The notes: generated by a model not told the origin, from the sequence alone. Positions 1 to 9,815 are shown, numbered from the stretch's first letter. The stretch: DNA of 64,000 bases from Shewanella aestuarii (GCF_011765625.1 NZ_CP050313.1:2290501-2354500), one strand, 5' to 3'. A program made the numbers and translations.

Positions 1-1239
1 TTAATTCATATTTGGGCAGATGCCACCAATGTAACCGATATTACCCGCTTTGATGATACTTATCCGATATCCTATCCCGCAACGGCTAAAACCTTTATGG
101 AATCGCATGGTGTAGAGGGTAATACGGCTTTTAGTGATCCTGAAAATTATGTGAGTAACATTAGTTATCCAATTGAGCCGCTACAATGCCAAGCCGATAA
201 ACACCCAAATGTGCTACTAATCAGTATAGATAGTTTACGTAAAGACATGGTTGACGAGCTCACCATGCCATTTTTAAGCCAATATGCAAAACAAGCGCTA
301 AAGTTTAACCAACACTATACTGGCGGGACTAACTTCGACACCAGCATGTTTAGCTTACTTTATGGCCTACAAGGTAATTACAGCGACAAACAAGACTTTA
401 ACTATTTAGCGCCAGTATTAACTCAACAGCTACATCAGCAAGGCTATCAATTAAGCCTGTTTACGGGTCGACACCAGCAAAGTTTATTAAATATTAATGC
501 CATGTTTACTGATTTCACGCCCTTTATCAGTAACGATGAAGATGGCAGTGCCAGCGCCGATATCCAAAGCATTAATGCATTACAAAACTGGAAAACCCAT
601 CAAACAACCCCTTGGTTTGCTCTTTTAAATCTATCTGCACCTAGAAATTATGATACCCCAGTAGGTTTTCTTGGTATTGAAACCATTAAATCACCTGCTG
701 ATTTAAAGCCAGCTCAAAAGGTGTTATTTAACCAATATCGTCAATCGCTGCGCTTTGTTGATGAACAACTGCAACAGCTATTATCAAATACAGATAAAGA
801 TACTGTTGTCATCATTACTGGCACTAATGGTCAAGTCTTCACTAGTGATATGGATGACGCCCGACGTGATTTGTCTCCAGCAAATGTTAAAGTACCGCTT
901 ATTATTTATTGGCCAAATATCAGAGCAAACGAGATAAATCACCGCACCAGTCATTACGGCATAGCGCCTACCATACTGAGTAAGGTATTAGGATGCACCA
1001 CCCCAGCAGAGCAATACAGTTCAGGCAGAAGTTTATTAGAGCCTAATCAAGAAACTTGGATTTACATTGGTAACAGCCGGGAGTTTGCCATATACCAAAA
1101 GAACGAAATTACCGTTTTGGGCCGTTACGGTAAGTATCGGATCTACGATTTAAATTATGACAAACGTTTAAGAAAGAAAATGAGCGCACCGGAACTCATC
1201 CAAGTGATGCGAGAAGGCCGACGTTTTTATAATCAGTAG
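1..1239 (+). CDS. yejM: YejM/PbgA-like inner-membrane sulfatase-fold protein, 3' part
   Basis: The reading frame is open from the first base of the window, so the gene begins upstream and only about 412 C-terminal residues are present. The visible part resembles the periplasmic alkaline-phosphatase/sulfatase-fold domain of YejM (PbgA), the inner-membrane regulator of lipopolysaccharide synthesis. Family-like features are 'NVLLISIDSLRKDMVD' near the start of the domain, 'YRQSLRFVDEQLQQLL', and 'VVIITGTNGQ' where active sulfatases carry a metal-binding motif. YejM itself is not thought to be a catalytic sulfatase. The N-terminal membrane helices would lie upstream of the window. A 160-base gap separates it from tRNA-Pro. 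Family assignment is fairly sure; a different DUF3413 paralogue remains possible. Confidence 0.75.
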   Translation, partial: LIHIWADATNVTDITRFDDTYPISYPATAKTFMESHGVEGNTAFSDPENYVSNISYPIEPLQCQADKHPNVLLISIDSLRKDMVDELTMPFLSQYAKQALKFNQHYTGGTNFDTSMFSLLYGLQGNYSDKQDFNYLAPVLTQQLHQQGYQLSLFTGRHQQSLLNINAMFTDFTPFISNDEDGSASADIQSINALQNWKTHQTTPWFALLNLSAPRNYDTPVGFLGIETIKSPADLKPAQKVLFNQYRQSLRFVDEQLQQLLSNTDKDTVVIITGTNGQVFTSDMDDARRDLSPANVKVPLIIYWPNIRANEINHRTSHYGIAPTILSKVLGCTTPAEQYSSGRSLLEPNQETWIYIGNSREFAIYQKNEITVLGRYGKYRIYDLNYDKRLRKKMSAPELIQVMREGRRFYNQ

Positions 1240-1403
1240 TCAAAAATTGGCAGTATTATTAGTGTAAATCAGTCAAAAATGAATAGATTATAAGCAATTA
1301 ATATTCACTGATTAACTAAGTACTTGCGTCAATCTAAGTCAATTGATACAGTGCTTCCACACTAAGTTTTACCCCACGTTGCGAACTTAGTAAGCAATTA
1401 TTT

Positions 1404-1480
1404 CGGTATGTAGCGCAGCCCGGTAGCGCACTGTCATGGGGTGTCAGGGGTCGGAGGTTCGAATCCTCTCATACCGACCA
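1404..1480 (+). tRNA. tRNA-Pro (anticodon GGG)
   Basis: The sequence folds as a full tRNA. Acceptor arms are CGGTATG and CATACCG, the anticodon loop ATGGGGT puts GGG at 1438-1440, the T arm carries GGTTCGAATCC, and CCA is encoded at 1478-1480. It closely resembles enterobacterial proL. The anticodon stem contains a T-T pair that the E. coli gene also has, so this does not suggest decay. Confidence 0.96.
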
Positions 1481-1492
1481 AATTAAACTCAA

Positions 1493-1528
1493 TAAAGCCT
1501 GTAGTCATCAAATGATTACAGGCTTTAT
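1493..1528 (+). terminator. Rho-independent terminator of tRNA-Pro
   Basis: The stem AAAGCCTGTA...TACAGGCTTT encloses a short loop and lies 12 bases after the CCA end. A near-identical hairpin lies in inverted orientation at 3744-3778. Confidence 0.85.
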
Positions 1529-1529
1529 T

Positions 1530-1864
1530 GTATCTAAAAATCATTCCTTATTATTTTTTCAGCTCATATCAACAATAAGCCAATGCAACAAACACAGGGT
1601 AATGATTTAACTTAGCGCTATAGCCTTTCATCATCTACCCTAAAACACTAATCACAGTAAATAGCTGCATTAATGGCACAACTTACACGCATTTCCATCA
1701 TAGTATTGCTGAAACGCAATGTTGCTTAATACGAACTAGCAAAAAACCAACGAAATGTTAAATAAACCAACATTAAACTTAACATTGTTAGGTTTAAAAA
1801 TTCACACATGTTAGTCTGCTTTGCTAATGAAAAAATTATTTTTCATTAAAAGAGCCCACCTTAT
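1530..1864. other. Gene-free stretch before the lipoprotein gene
   Basis: AT-rich and without a convincing ORF or RNA gene. It should hold the promoter of the lipoprotein gene that starts at 1865, but no clear -35/-10 pair could be assigned. Confidence 0.5.
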
Positions 1865-2442
1865 ATGACCAAAACAAATTCACTATTTTTAATTTCTTTC
1901 ACTTATGTCTGTGTGATGACAATGAGTGCCTGTAGCAGTACGTCAAAACTCGACGTGATAAAATCAGGAGACTCTGTGGCGTTTGTAACTATTTCAGATA
2001 CAGACAAAAACTTGCCCTTTAATATTTCCAATAATGGAATAGGAGAAGATGCTACAACTGGAGGGCTTGCAGGTGCAGGCGTGGGGGCGGCAGCAGGATT
2101 ATTCTGTGGGCCAATCTTTTTTATCTGCTCTCCGATTTTAGCTTTAACTGGAGCCGTTGGTGGAGGTAGTTTAGGCGCTGTCGTTGGCAGCGTAACAGGA
2201 CTTTCAACAGAAGACGAAGCTAATTTATCAAGTAAAACCACCAATTTTATTAACACCAACCAGCCACAAACAAACCTCTTAACGGAAGTAACAAAACAAG
2301 CCGGTAAAAACTTTACAGTTGTTGATGCTCCATATGATAACCAAGTCTCAATACAAATTCAGTCACTACAATTTAATTCATTTAGTGATGGCAGAATTGC
2401 ACTTTCTTTAGAGGTCGCAGTTGTTGTTAACTACCTAGAAAA

Positions 2443-3436
2443 ACCTGAGATCGGTTTAAGCCATCGCCATCAACCCTGACTTTTCTGTAGGTGTGATGTT
2501 CAATGATGGCTTTTCTGGTTTTAGGCAATATGCGATTAATCCACCTAGCAAGTTCAACATGAATCCATGTAAACTCCTGTGTCTTGAATGCTCTATCTGA
2601 GAAATATTCTTCAGTTGGTCGTTGATGGTTTCAATGATGAACCGTTTAGACAGCATTGCTCTGTCCCAAGCCGCTAATATCTTCGCCTTCATGTTCTTTC
2701 GTTGAGTTGTTATAAGAGTGATCCCGTTTTCTTTCAAATCTTCAGTCAGCGCCTTACTGATATAACCTTTATCGGCGTAAAGCTTATCGAGTAGCCCTTT
2801 TGACAGTTCCCGAACGGGCTTTCTGTCATCCGTATTAGCAGGAGTAAGCTTAGCTGCCACAATATCGCCAAGATGATTGGTAATAATGTGCAGCTTAAAT
2901 CCATAAAACCAGCCCATTGTTCCTTTGCCTCTTGCAGCCGTTCCTTTGAATACCTTGTGTCTCGGGATGCGTAAGTTATGGCAGACTTTAATGCTTGTAG
3001 AGTCAATAAACTCAATACCTGTAGGCACTCCTTTAACATGGGTAAAGAAAGCACTTAGTGGTATAAGCATCGATGGCATCACTTCAATAAATCGGGTGTA
3101 ACTGAGAAGTTTAGGGAAATCATTTTTGTAATAACGACAGATAATTCCCAGATAAAAGTTTTTAAAATCACGCTGATGAGACATATGAAAAGCGACAATG
3201 ATTGTCATAATTTCGCTTTCAGACATTCGTCCTTTACGATTACGCTTTCGCTCGCCACTTTCAAGTTGAAGTTGCTGCCACTGAGGTAGAAAAGCCTTAC
3301 AAAAATCATCGACATGACAAAATAAATCTACTAGTTTACGCATAGCTGGTTCCTTTGTGGTCAATCCTTCTTGGTCGAAAGATCTGATCATGGAACCAGC
3401 TTTTAGTTCCCTTCTATTTTTATCCCGAATTCAGGT
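2443..3436 (-). mobile_element. Complete IS982-family insertion sequence (994 bp)
   Basis: Terminal inverted repeats are visible: ACCTGAGATCGG at the left end and, reverse-complemented, ACCTGAATTCGG at the right end, with further scattered matches. The 7-base direct repeat TAGAAAA flanks the element exactly (2436-2442 and 3437-3443). The single internal gene is an intact IS982-type transposase. Length, end sequence and duplication size fit the family. The identical duplication and intact transposase suggest a fairly recent insertion. Confidence 0.92.
2456..3343 (-). CDS. IS982-family transposase
   Basis: A DDE transposase of 295 residues, within the usual family size. The start at 3343 (MRKLVDLF...) is preferred over an upstream ATG at 3391 because AAAGGA lies at ribosome-binding distance and family members begin there. 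Recognisable family segments are 'FIDSTSIKVCHNLRI', 'GWFYGFKLHIITN' and 'LYADKGYISKAL', which carry the first two catalytic aspartates. A late glutamate lies in 'KRFIIETINDQLKN'. No frameshift or stop is seen, so the element may be active. Confidence 0.93.
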   Translation of the reverse strand: MRKLVDLFCHVDDFCKAFLPQWQQLQLESGERKRNRKGRMSESEIMTIIVAFHMSHQRDFKNFYLGIICRYYKNDFPKLLSYTRFIEVMPSMLIPLSAFFTHVKGVPTGIEFIDSTSIKVCHNLRIPRHKVFKGTAARGKGTMGWFYGFKLHIITNHLGDIVAAKLTPANTDDRKPVRELSKGLLDKLYADKGYISKALTEDLKENGITLITTQRKNMKAKILAAWDRAMLSKRFIIETINDQLKNISQIEHSRHRSLHGFMLNLLGGLIAYCLKPEKPSLNITPTEKSGLMAMA

Positions 3437-3743
3437 TAGAAAAGGAACGAAAACGTAATAAAACAAAATCTTACCAATATCAGGGGCCACCTGAATTTGT
3501 TGAAACTTGGTTAGAGCAAGATGATAATTTTTATCAGCAACGCTTCAATGATGCTTATCGCACTATCAGTGATCAAATAATTAGAACGCTGTAGCTTTGT
3601 CATAGAAATCAAATTGAACATTTTAACTGATACACGTTTTTGGTTTAGCTGATCCACAACAAAACCGGTACTTTGTGTAATATATTGATTGATAATCTTG
3701 ATGACATTGACGCGAATTATTATTCTGCTGTCTAAAAAGAATC

Positions 3744-3778
3744 AAAAAAGCCTGTAATCAATATGACTACAGGCTTTA
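3744..3778 (-). terminator. Terminator of the radical SAM gene
   Basis: The hairpin AAAGCCTGTA...TACAGGCTTT lies just past the 3' end of the minus-strand gene at 3812. Read on the minus strand it ends in a run of T. It is nearly the same sequence as the tRNA-Pro terminator at 1493-1528, in inverted orientation. Confidence 0.8.
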
Positions 3779-3811
3779 ATGTTAGCGATGCAACATTAAA
3801 TACCTAACAGA

Positions 3812-5746
3812 TTAATCTTCATGACTATCAATCAGGTTATTAATTGCTTTAGATATTAAATCTTTTTTCATTGTCGTAGGGGCTACGGGCTGATTAAACC
3901 AAAAGCTCATTGGCTGCTCAAAACCCACACCGTGCATGTAATTATAAATTGCCTTACGCAGCCCCTCTCCTAACATTTGATGATCGGTTCCTGTTTGGTC
4001 AATAAAATCAACATCATTTTCAGCAAATAAAATATCAGGGCGATCAACAAGCGTGATACCAAACTGCTCAGGGTTCATACCAACCGGACTGTGCACCGTT
4101 GCCACAAAACGATGCCAATATGCAGATTGAAAACAACCTTGTTGCATCATTTGACGTACCATTTCTAATGAGTCGATGGTTTCTTGTTCCGTTTGTGTCG
4201 GAAAACCATACATTAGGTATGCATGAACCATAATTCCAGCATCGCTAAATGCTTTGGTGACTTGGGCTACTCGCTCTACACTCACGCCTTTTTTCATCAA
4301 CTTTAATAGCCTGTCTGATGCAACCTCAAGGCCGCCACTGACTGCAATACAGCCCGAATCAGCTAACAATTGGCAGCGGGCTTGGCTGAAGGTGCGTTCA
4401 AAACGGATATTTCCCCACCAGCTTATGACTACACCACGTTCAATTAAGCGTTTAGCAAACGCAAATAAGGTTTTTGGCGGTAAGGCTTCATCAACAAAAT
4501 GAAAGCCCGTTTGTCCGGTTTCAGCAATAAGCTGTTCAATTCTATCCACTAAAATATCAGCGCCCGCGGTATCGTAGCGGTCGATATAGTCCAAACTAAC
4601 ATCGCAGAAGCTGCATTTACGCCAATAACAGCCATGAGCAATGGTTAATTTATTCCAGCGACCATCACTCCATATACGGTGCATAGGGTTAAGCATTTCA
4701 CATAACGACAAGTACTCATCTAATGGCAAACCATCGTAAATTGGCGCTCCTACTTCAGATTGAGGAATATCATGTAACTCATCGTTCTGATTTAAATGAA
4801 CATAAGCTTGCCCCTGTTCATCTTCAGCTAAAAAGTAGGTTCGCACTAGCTCATCAATCTCACGCTTACCTTCAAAGTATTCTAGCAAGGTAATTAAGGG
4901 GCGCTCGCCATCATCCAAACAAATAAAGTCTATAAATTCAAATACACGAGGATCTTTTAAGGCGCGTAATTCTGTATTCATAAAGCCGCCACCCATCACG
5001 ATGGGGATATCTGGGTTAATGGATTTACAAGTTTGCGCAATACGTAGAGCGCCAAGCATATTGCCCGGAAAAGGCACTGTTAACGCGACAACACTTGGCT
5101 CAGTTTCTTCTAAATAATGCTCAACCAATTGCTCTAAAATGTCGGAGCTAAATGTTGGCTCATCCATCAAGGTATCATAAAGGTTATCAAAACTTGGATT
5201 AGCTGCGGCTAATTGCTCGCCATAACGGCTGACTTCAAAATAAGGATCAACTCCTTGAGTGATCACCGATGACAAGTCATTAATAAACAAAGTGGCCAGA
5301 TATTTGGCTTTATCTTGCACGCCTAAATTTCCAAAAGCAGCCTGTAACACATCGCCCGAAACGGCTTCCATTTGTGCTATGGCATCAAAGGCTGGGCCTT
5401 CAGGTAAAAAACGGCGTGAGTTAATACGAAGTGCAAGACTTGGGTCTTTGCCTTGTAAAAAGCGAATGGCAGGCTCAACCGTTAACTGATAACGCTCGAA
5501 CTCAGCCAAAAAGTTGAAGATAGCATCAGGTAATTCATCATCTTCAAAGTGCTCAAAGTTTGCTTCCACATGCTGACGGATAATATCCAGTGCAGGCGCG
5601 GTCATCATTTCAAGAAACAACTCGATGGCAGGATCGCGCTGAACGGCTTCATAACCTCGTGAGCGCAAAAAACCCGTTAAATACGCGGTTGCCGGATAAG
5701 GCGTATTCAATTGGGTCATAGGAGGAGTCATTAGAAGTACTGTCAT
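3812..5746 (-). CDS. B12-binding-domain radical SAM protein
   Basis: A 644-residue protein of the COG1032 type. The N-terminal half looks like a cobalamin-binding Rossmann region, starting 'VLLMTPPMTQLNTPYPATAYL' and including 'IPIVMGGGFMNTELRAL'. The radical SAM core follows, with the iron-sulfur ligands in 'GCYWRKCSFCD'. The cysteine spacing is CX4CX2C instead of the usual CX3CX2C. Later segments 'SGGLEVASDRLLKLMKKGV' and 'MVHAYLMYGFPTQT' are typical of the TIM-barrel core. The substrate cannot be predicted; relatives do methylations or ring rearrangements. It appears monocistronic. Family is firm, function open. Confidence 0.85.
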   Translation of the reverse strand: MTVLLMTPPMTQLNTPYPATAYLTGFLRSRGYEAVQRDPAIELFLEMMTAPALDIIRQHVEANFEHFEDDELPDAIFNFLAEFERYQLTVEPAIRFLQGKDPSLALRINSRRFLPEGPAFDAIAQMEAVSGDVLQAAFGNLGVQDKAKYLATLFINDLSSVITQGVDPYFEVSRYGEQLAAANPSFDNLYDTLMDEPTFSSDILEQLVEHYLEETEPSVVALTVPFPGNMLGALRIAQTCKSINPDIPIVMGGGFMNTELRALKDPRVFEFIDFICLDDGERPLITLLEYFEGKREIDELVRTYFLAEDEQGQAYVHLNQNDELHDIPQSEVGAPIYDGLPLDEYLSLCEMLNPMHRIWSDGRWNKLTIAHGCYWRKCSFCDVSLDYIDRYDTAGADILVDRIEQLIAETGQTGFHFVDEALPPKTLFAFAKRLIERGVVISWWGNIRFERTFSQARCQLLADSGCIAVSGGLEVASDRLLKLMKKGVSVERVAQVTKAFSDAGIMVHAYLMYGFPTQTEQETIDSLEMVRQMMQQGCFQSAYWHRFVATVHSPVGMNPEQFGITLVDRPDILFAENDVDFIDQTGTDHQMLGEGLRKAIYNYMHGVGFEQPMSFWFNQPVAPTTMKKDLISKAINNLIDSHED

Positions 5747-5881
5747 AGCCTGCCTTTAAATTCTGAAGCCTTAATACTCAGAGAGAACTGAGTTGGCAGC
5801 CAATACGGCTAGCCAAAAATTTGCGGGGATTCTAGCAAAGCTACTCAATAAAAACCCGTAAATTAGCACTTGGCTAAGGAT

Positions 5882-6364
5882 TTATTGCTGTAGCAATTGA
5901 CTTTTTAACGACTCGATCTGTCTGTCTATGGTTTGCACATCGGTATCGGCCTGTTGCATTACTGCCGTCATCTCTTGCGCCAGACTTTGCTGCCAAGTCG
6001 CCCCAGCAAGATTGTTATTGGCATGACGACCACGATTACGCAGCTGGGCAATTTTATCATCTCGGGCGGCAAATACTTTCTTGCGGTCATTTTCAAGGGT
6101 GGTGATTTCACGTTTGATTTGTTGCTTACGAATATAATCTGTCACTTCTGCTTTGGTGGTGGCAGCAGACTGGGTTTCATCGTTATATTGGAGCGCTTTC
6201 ACCGGCGACTCAACAATATTACCAACGTTGCTTAAATCTAATGGCTGACTTTGTTCATCGCAAGGATCTGACTGATATTTACCATCAGCGCATTTATACA
6301 CTTGGGCTGAAGCATTAAAAGCCATTAGGCATAGCACAAAAATGAACCAAGATTTTCCATCCAT
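5882..6364 (-). CDS. DUF4124 domain-containing exported protein
   Basis: A 160-residue protein with a signal peptide (cleavage likely after 'AFNASA') followed by 'QVYKCADGKYQSDPC', the short cysteine-containing DUF4124 motif at mature residues 1-20. The C-terminal half is charged, glutamine-rich and probably coiled-coil. Function in the family is unknown; members are periplasmic. No neighbour suggests a partner. Confidence 0.8.
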   Translation of the reverse strand: MDGKSWFIFVLCLMAFNASAQVYKCADGKYQSDPCDEQSQPLDLSNVGNIVESPVKALQYNDETQSAATTKAEVTDYIRKQQIKREITTLENDRKKVFAARDDKIAQLRNRGRHANNNLAGATWQQSLAQEMTAVMQQADTDVQTIDRQIESLKSQLLQQ

Positions 6365-6724
6365 AGAATTACCTCGTAAAAATAGTTAATCACAATAGGG
6401 TTAATGTAGCAGTTTGGCAATTGCCACACCAATAACAAACAGATAATACGTCAGTTAAAATAAATTCAGCACCAATGTTAGCTCTTTAAGTCATCCCAAT
6501 AATATTTATGACTTAAACATAAACCGCCAACCCAAATAACAAATAATTAGCGGAATAAGGTCAATGCACGCTGATTACAATTCCACTTCTTAATGCATTC
6601 CGCCTTTTACTTTGTGAACAGGTATACAGAATACTTTTTATCAAGTCAGTATCATGCGCATAACGCTTAACACAATCATGTGTCGAGCTTGCAAGTAATA
6701 TTTTTATTGTGAAAGGGAACATAT
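6365..6724. other. Intergenic region between divergent small genes
   Basis: It holds the promoters of the DUF4124 gene (minus) and the 110-residue membrane protein (plus). No regulator site, repeat or RNA gene could be recognised. Confidence 0.4.
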
Positions 6725-7057
6725 ATGTGGTGGAGATTAATCATCATTACTTTTGCTTACTTACTGATTGGCGCACATTTTTTGCGTTTTGGCCATCAAG
6801 CATTAGCGCTGATAAGTGCCTGCTTGCCGTTAGTGCTGATTGCCAAGCACAACGGATTAACACGATTACTTCAACTAGGTTTAATTTTGGCTAGTGTATT
6901 GGTTTGGGGAATAACCACGTTCGAACTTATTGAAATGCGCTTAAACGTTAGCCAGCCTTGGGGGAGATTAGCAGCTATTATGACTGGTGTTATTAGCTTT
7001 ACATTATTTGCAGCCTACTCATGTAATCGATTAATTAACCAAACGTCTAAACAATAA
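6725..7057 (+). CDS. Small inner-membrane protein, unrecognised
   Basis: A 110-residue protein with about four hydrophobic segments (roughly residues 3-20, 25-42, 48-68 and 80-100) and a short polar tail. The ATG at 6725 follows AAAGGGAA at good distance. No family is recognised. It is convergent with the cyclic-di-GMP gene, so it is probably transcribed alone. Confidence 0.7.
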   Translation: MWWRLIIITFAYLLIGAHFLRFGHQALALISACLPLVLIAKHNGLTRLLQLGLILASVLVWGITTFELIEMRLNVSQPWGRLAAIMTGVISFTLFAAYSCNRLINQTSKQ

Positions 7058-7082
7058 TATGATATCTGCAATAGCAAAATCA

Positions 7083-9569
7083 TTAGCCAAATTTACACCA
7101 GGATGCATCTGGCTTCCAATGCTCAATCCAGTTAGGGATATCTTTTGCAGGCATGGGTCTTGCTATTGCATAGCCTTGGGCTAAGTCACAACCTAGGTTT
7201 AGCAATGCGACCCCATGTTCAATGGTTTCAACACCTTCAGCAATCACATCTCGTCTAAATGATTTTGCCAGTAATACAACACTTTCAATAATCGCTAAAT
7301 CATCAAAATCAATTAACATATCTCGCACAAAGGTTTGGTCAATTTTAATCAAACTGGCTGGCAAAAGTCTTAAATAACTCAAAGAGGAATAACCCGTCCC
7401 AAAGTCGTCTAAAGCAAAATTCACCCCAAGATTAATACACTGATGCATGGTTTCAGATATTTTAAGCAAATCACCTAAGGCACTGGTTTCCAACACCTCT
7501 AACTCTAAGAACTCAGGTGGAATATCAGGATATGAAGATAAAATATTCGCTAACCGTGTTGGGAAATCGCCACGCTGTAATTGCAACGGACTAATATTTA
7601 CACTGATTTGCATATCTAAACCCATTGCACGCCAGGCTTGTATTTGTTGCATCGCGGTATGAATAACCCATTCACCCACTTTAATAATAAGTTCATTATT
7701 TTCAATTAAAGGCAGAAACTCATTGGGTGCGACAATACCTCGCTGAGCTGACTGCCAGCGAATTAACGCCTCAACACCGATGACTTCACCCGTTTTCATA
7801 TTCACTTTGGGCTGATAATAGAGTTCAAATTCTCCTTCTTGTAAAGCGTTAGCTATTTCTTTTAACTTTTCATGTTGGTTAACGATTTTGATATTTTGCG
7901 CTTTATCGTAAAAGTGATAGCGGTTTTTTCCATGCTGCTTGGCAACATACATAGCTTGATCGGCATTTCGCAGCAGTTGATCGGCATCGGTTCCATCTTG
8001 AGGGTATAGAGAAACACCAATACTTGTTGAAATCTCTAATTTCACGCCATTAATGATTAACGGTTTTGACGCTGCTAATAACAACCTATCGAGAAGTGGT
8101 TTGCAATCAGTTACCTGGGTAATACCTTCCATAACAACCACAAATTCATCACCACCAATACGTGCAATCGTATCTTGAGTACGCAGCACTTTTTTCATTC
8201 TGGCTGAAATTAAAATTAATAGTTCATCGCCAATATCATGGCCATAACAGTCGTTAATTTCTTTAAATTTATCTAAATCAAGAAATGCGACGCCAACGAG
8301 TGTATTTTGGCGCAAACACCGACTCATTGATTGGGTTAATTGATCGGCGAGTAAGGCACGATTAGGTAAGTTGGTTAATGGATCATAATGCGCCATTCGC
8401 TCTAACTGCCCTTGGTATTGTTTAATGGCGGAGATATCGTTAAATAACCCAATAAAATTTGTTATTTTTCCTCGGCTATCGGTAACTGCGCTTATGGTAA
8501 GCATTTCAGGATAAGGTTCACCATTCTTACGTTTATTCCATACCTCTCCAGTCCAAAAACCATTTTCGAGTAAATGCTTCCAAATATTTTGATAAAATCT
8601 TGCTGAGTATTGTCCCGAATGAAACATTTGAGGATTTTTACCTAATACCTCATCATGTGAGTAACCAGTAATGGCAGTAAATGCATTGTTTACATCTAGA
8701 ATTTTCCCAGCCCTATCGGTGATAACAATACCTTCTTTAGCATAAGTGAAAACACTGGCAGCCAGCTTATCCCCTTCTTCCAGTTTCTTATTTGCGTTAA
8801 TTTCTTGATGAGTGCCAGATATACGAACGGGTTTGCCATCATCATTCCATTCAACTATGCGCCCTCTACTCACTATCCAAAGCCATTGACCATTTTTATG
8901 TCGCATCCTAAATTCTAGTTCATAGGAGCCAACCTTCTGATTTACATATAGATTAAGTAATTCATCATGTTCAATCTTATCATCTGGGTGTAATAAATTG
9001 TTCCATGTATCTAGGGTAATAGAATCAAGTTCTTCAACAGTGTAACCGAGCATTTCACACCATCTTTGATTGACAATACAGTCACCAGACTCAATATTGC
9101 ATTCCCAAGTGCCTAAGTTAGCTGCCCATATCACTTCCGATAAACGTTGGCTCTGCTCGGTTAATTTTTGCTTGGCTTCATTAAGATCACGTAATGACTC
9201 TTCACGCTCCCGAAGCTCTCTCGGTAACCAATTATGAATCAGCAACCAAATGATCAGTACCCCCGCAACAATATTGATTACTTTGGGGATAATAAGTAAG
9301 TATGGTTTTGAGAGAAAATCATTGATAACCTTGGGGAGTAATCCATACAAAGAGTTAAAATACAAACCAAAATAAACACTTTCTATGATAGTCCTAACAG
9401 CATCAATGGTCAGGATCATCAGTAAAACGGTTATCGTTCCACCTAAAAAACCATTTATCGATTTTAGTTGCTTTATTTTTAACAAATAAATGCCAACAAT
9501 GACTAACCACAAAATGGTTAACACCCAATATGACATTGACGTAATGTATTGAAAAATATTTATTTCCAT
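7083..9569 (-). CDS. Membrane PAS-PAS-GGDEF-EAL cyclic-di-GMP protein
   Basis: An 828-residue protein. About three membrane segments lie in residues 14-112, followed by a short linker helix and two PAS domains (about 140-260 and 270-385). The GGDEF domain is about 390-555, with intact GGDEF at 472-476 and the product-inhibition site RTQD at 463-466, five residues upstream. The EAL domain is about 575-815, with EALIRW at 600-605, 'DDFGTGYSSL' and 'AEGVET'. Both the cyclase and the phosphodiesterase active sites look intact, so the protein could make and degrade cyclic-di-GMP, switched by PAS signals. An array of nine AATTTTT units lies about 250 bases upstream of its start. Confidence 0.93.
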   Translation of the reverse strand: MEINIFQYITSMSYWVLTILWLVIVGIYLLKIKQLKSINGFLGGTITVLLMILTIDAVRTIIESVYFGLYFNSLYGLLPKVINDFLSKPYLLIIPKVINIVAGVLIIWLLIHNWLPRELREREESLRDLNEAKQKLTEQSQRLSEVIWAANLGTWECNIESGDCIVNQRWCEMLGYTVEELDSITLDTWNNLLHPDDKIEHDELLNLYVNQKVGSYELEFRMRHKNGQWLWIVSRGRIVEWNDDGKPVRISGTHQEINANKKLEEGDKLAASVFTYAKEGIVITDRAGKILDVNNAFTAITGYSHDEVLGKNPQMFHSGQYSARFYQNIWKHLLENGFWTGEVWNKRKNGEPYPEMLTISAVTDSRGKITNFIGLFNDISAIKQYQGQLERMAHYDPLTNLPNRALLADQLTQSMSRCLRQNTLVGVAFLDLDKFKEINDCYGHDIGDELLILISARMKKVLRTQDTIARIGGDEFVVVMEGITQVTDCKPLLDRLLLAASKPLIINGVKLEISTSIGVSLYPQDGTDADQLLRNADQAMYVAKQHGKNRYHFYDKAQNIKIVNQHEKLKEIANALQEGEFELYYQPKVNMKTGEVIGVEALIRWQSAQRGIVAPNEFLPLIENNELIIKVGEWVIHTAMQQIQAWRAMGLDMQISVNISPLQLQRGDFPTRLANILSSYPDIPPEFLELEVLETSALGDLLKISETMHQCINLGVNFALDDFGTGYSSLSYLRLLPASLIKIDQTFVRDMLIDFDDLAIIESVVLLAKSFRRDVIAEGVETIEHGVALLNLGCDLAQGYAIARPMPAKDIPNWIEHWKPDASWCKFG

Positions 9570-9815
9570 ATAACTTATTGACTCATGTCATTGATCATGT
9601 GTCCGTTTATTGTGATATTCCATAATGTGGTACCACAATAAATGCAAATTTGAATCAAACTTATGAGTAACTATAGGCGTAACCAACCAACTATGACAGC
9701 CGCCCTAGAAAAATAACTGTTTAAATTTATAACTCTTTTTAGGTAGTTTTCGGTTTCAACAAGCAAAATACAACTGAAGTTGTTACTAGATGCGGACTAC
9801 AACTTATAGGCGAGC

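Larger units (their letters stand above)
1865..3594 (+). pseudogene. Predicted lipoprotein gene interrupted by an IS982-family element
   Basis: The N-terminal piece (1865-2442) has a signal peptide ending in the lipobox-like MSACSS, then a glycine/alanine-rich hydrophobic stretch (about residues 60-115) like glycine-zipper envelope proteins. An insertion sequence occupies 2443-3436, flanked by the 7-base repeat TAGAAAA. Removing the element and one repeat copy joins codon ...CTA GAA AAG to GAA CGA AAA and leaves an uninterrupted frame to TAG at 3592-3594, giving an ancestral protein of 242 residues. The 3' piece encodes a charged tail containing 'PPEFVETWLEQDD'. As it stands, the product runs a few residues into the element and stops at 2479, losing about 50 C-terminal residues. 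No function is assigned. Confidence 0.88.

Noticed and set aside
1404..3600. Genomic island integrated at tRNA-Pro
   Set aside because: No integrase and no repeat of the tRNA 3' end was found; only an IS element is present.
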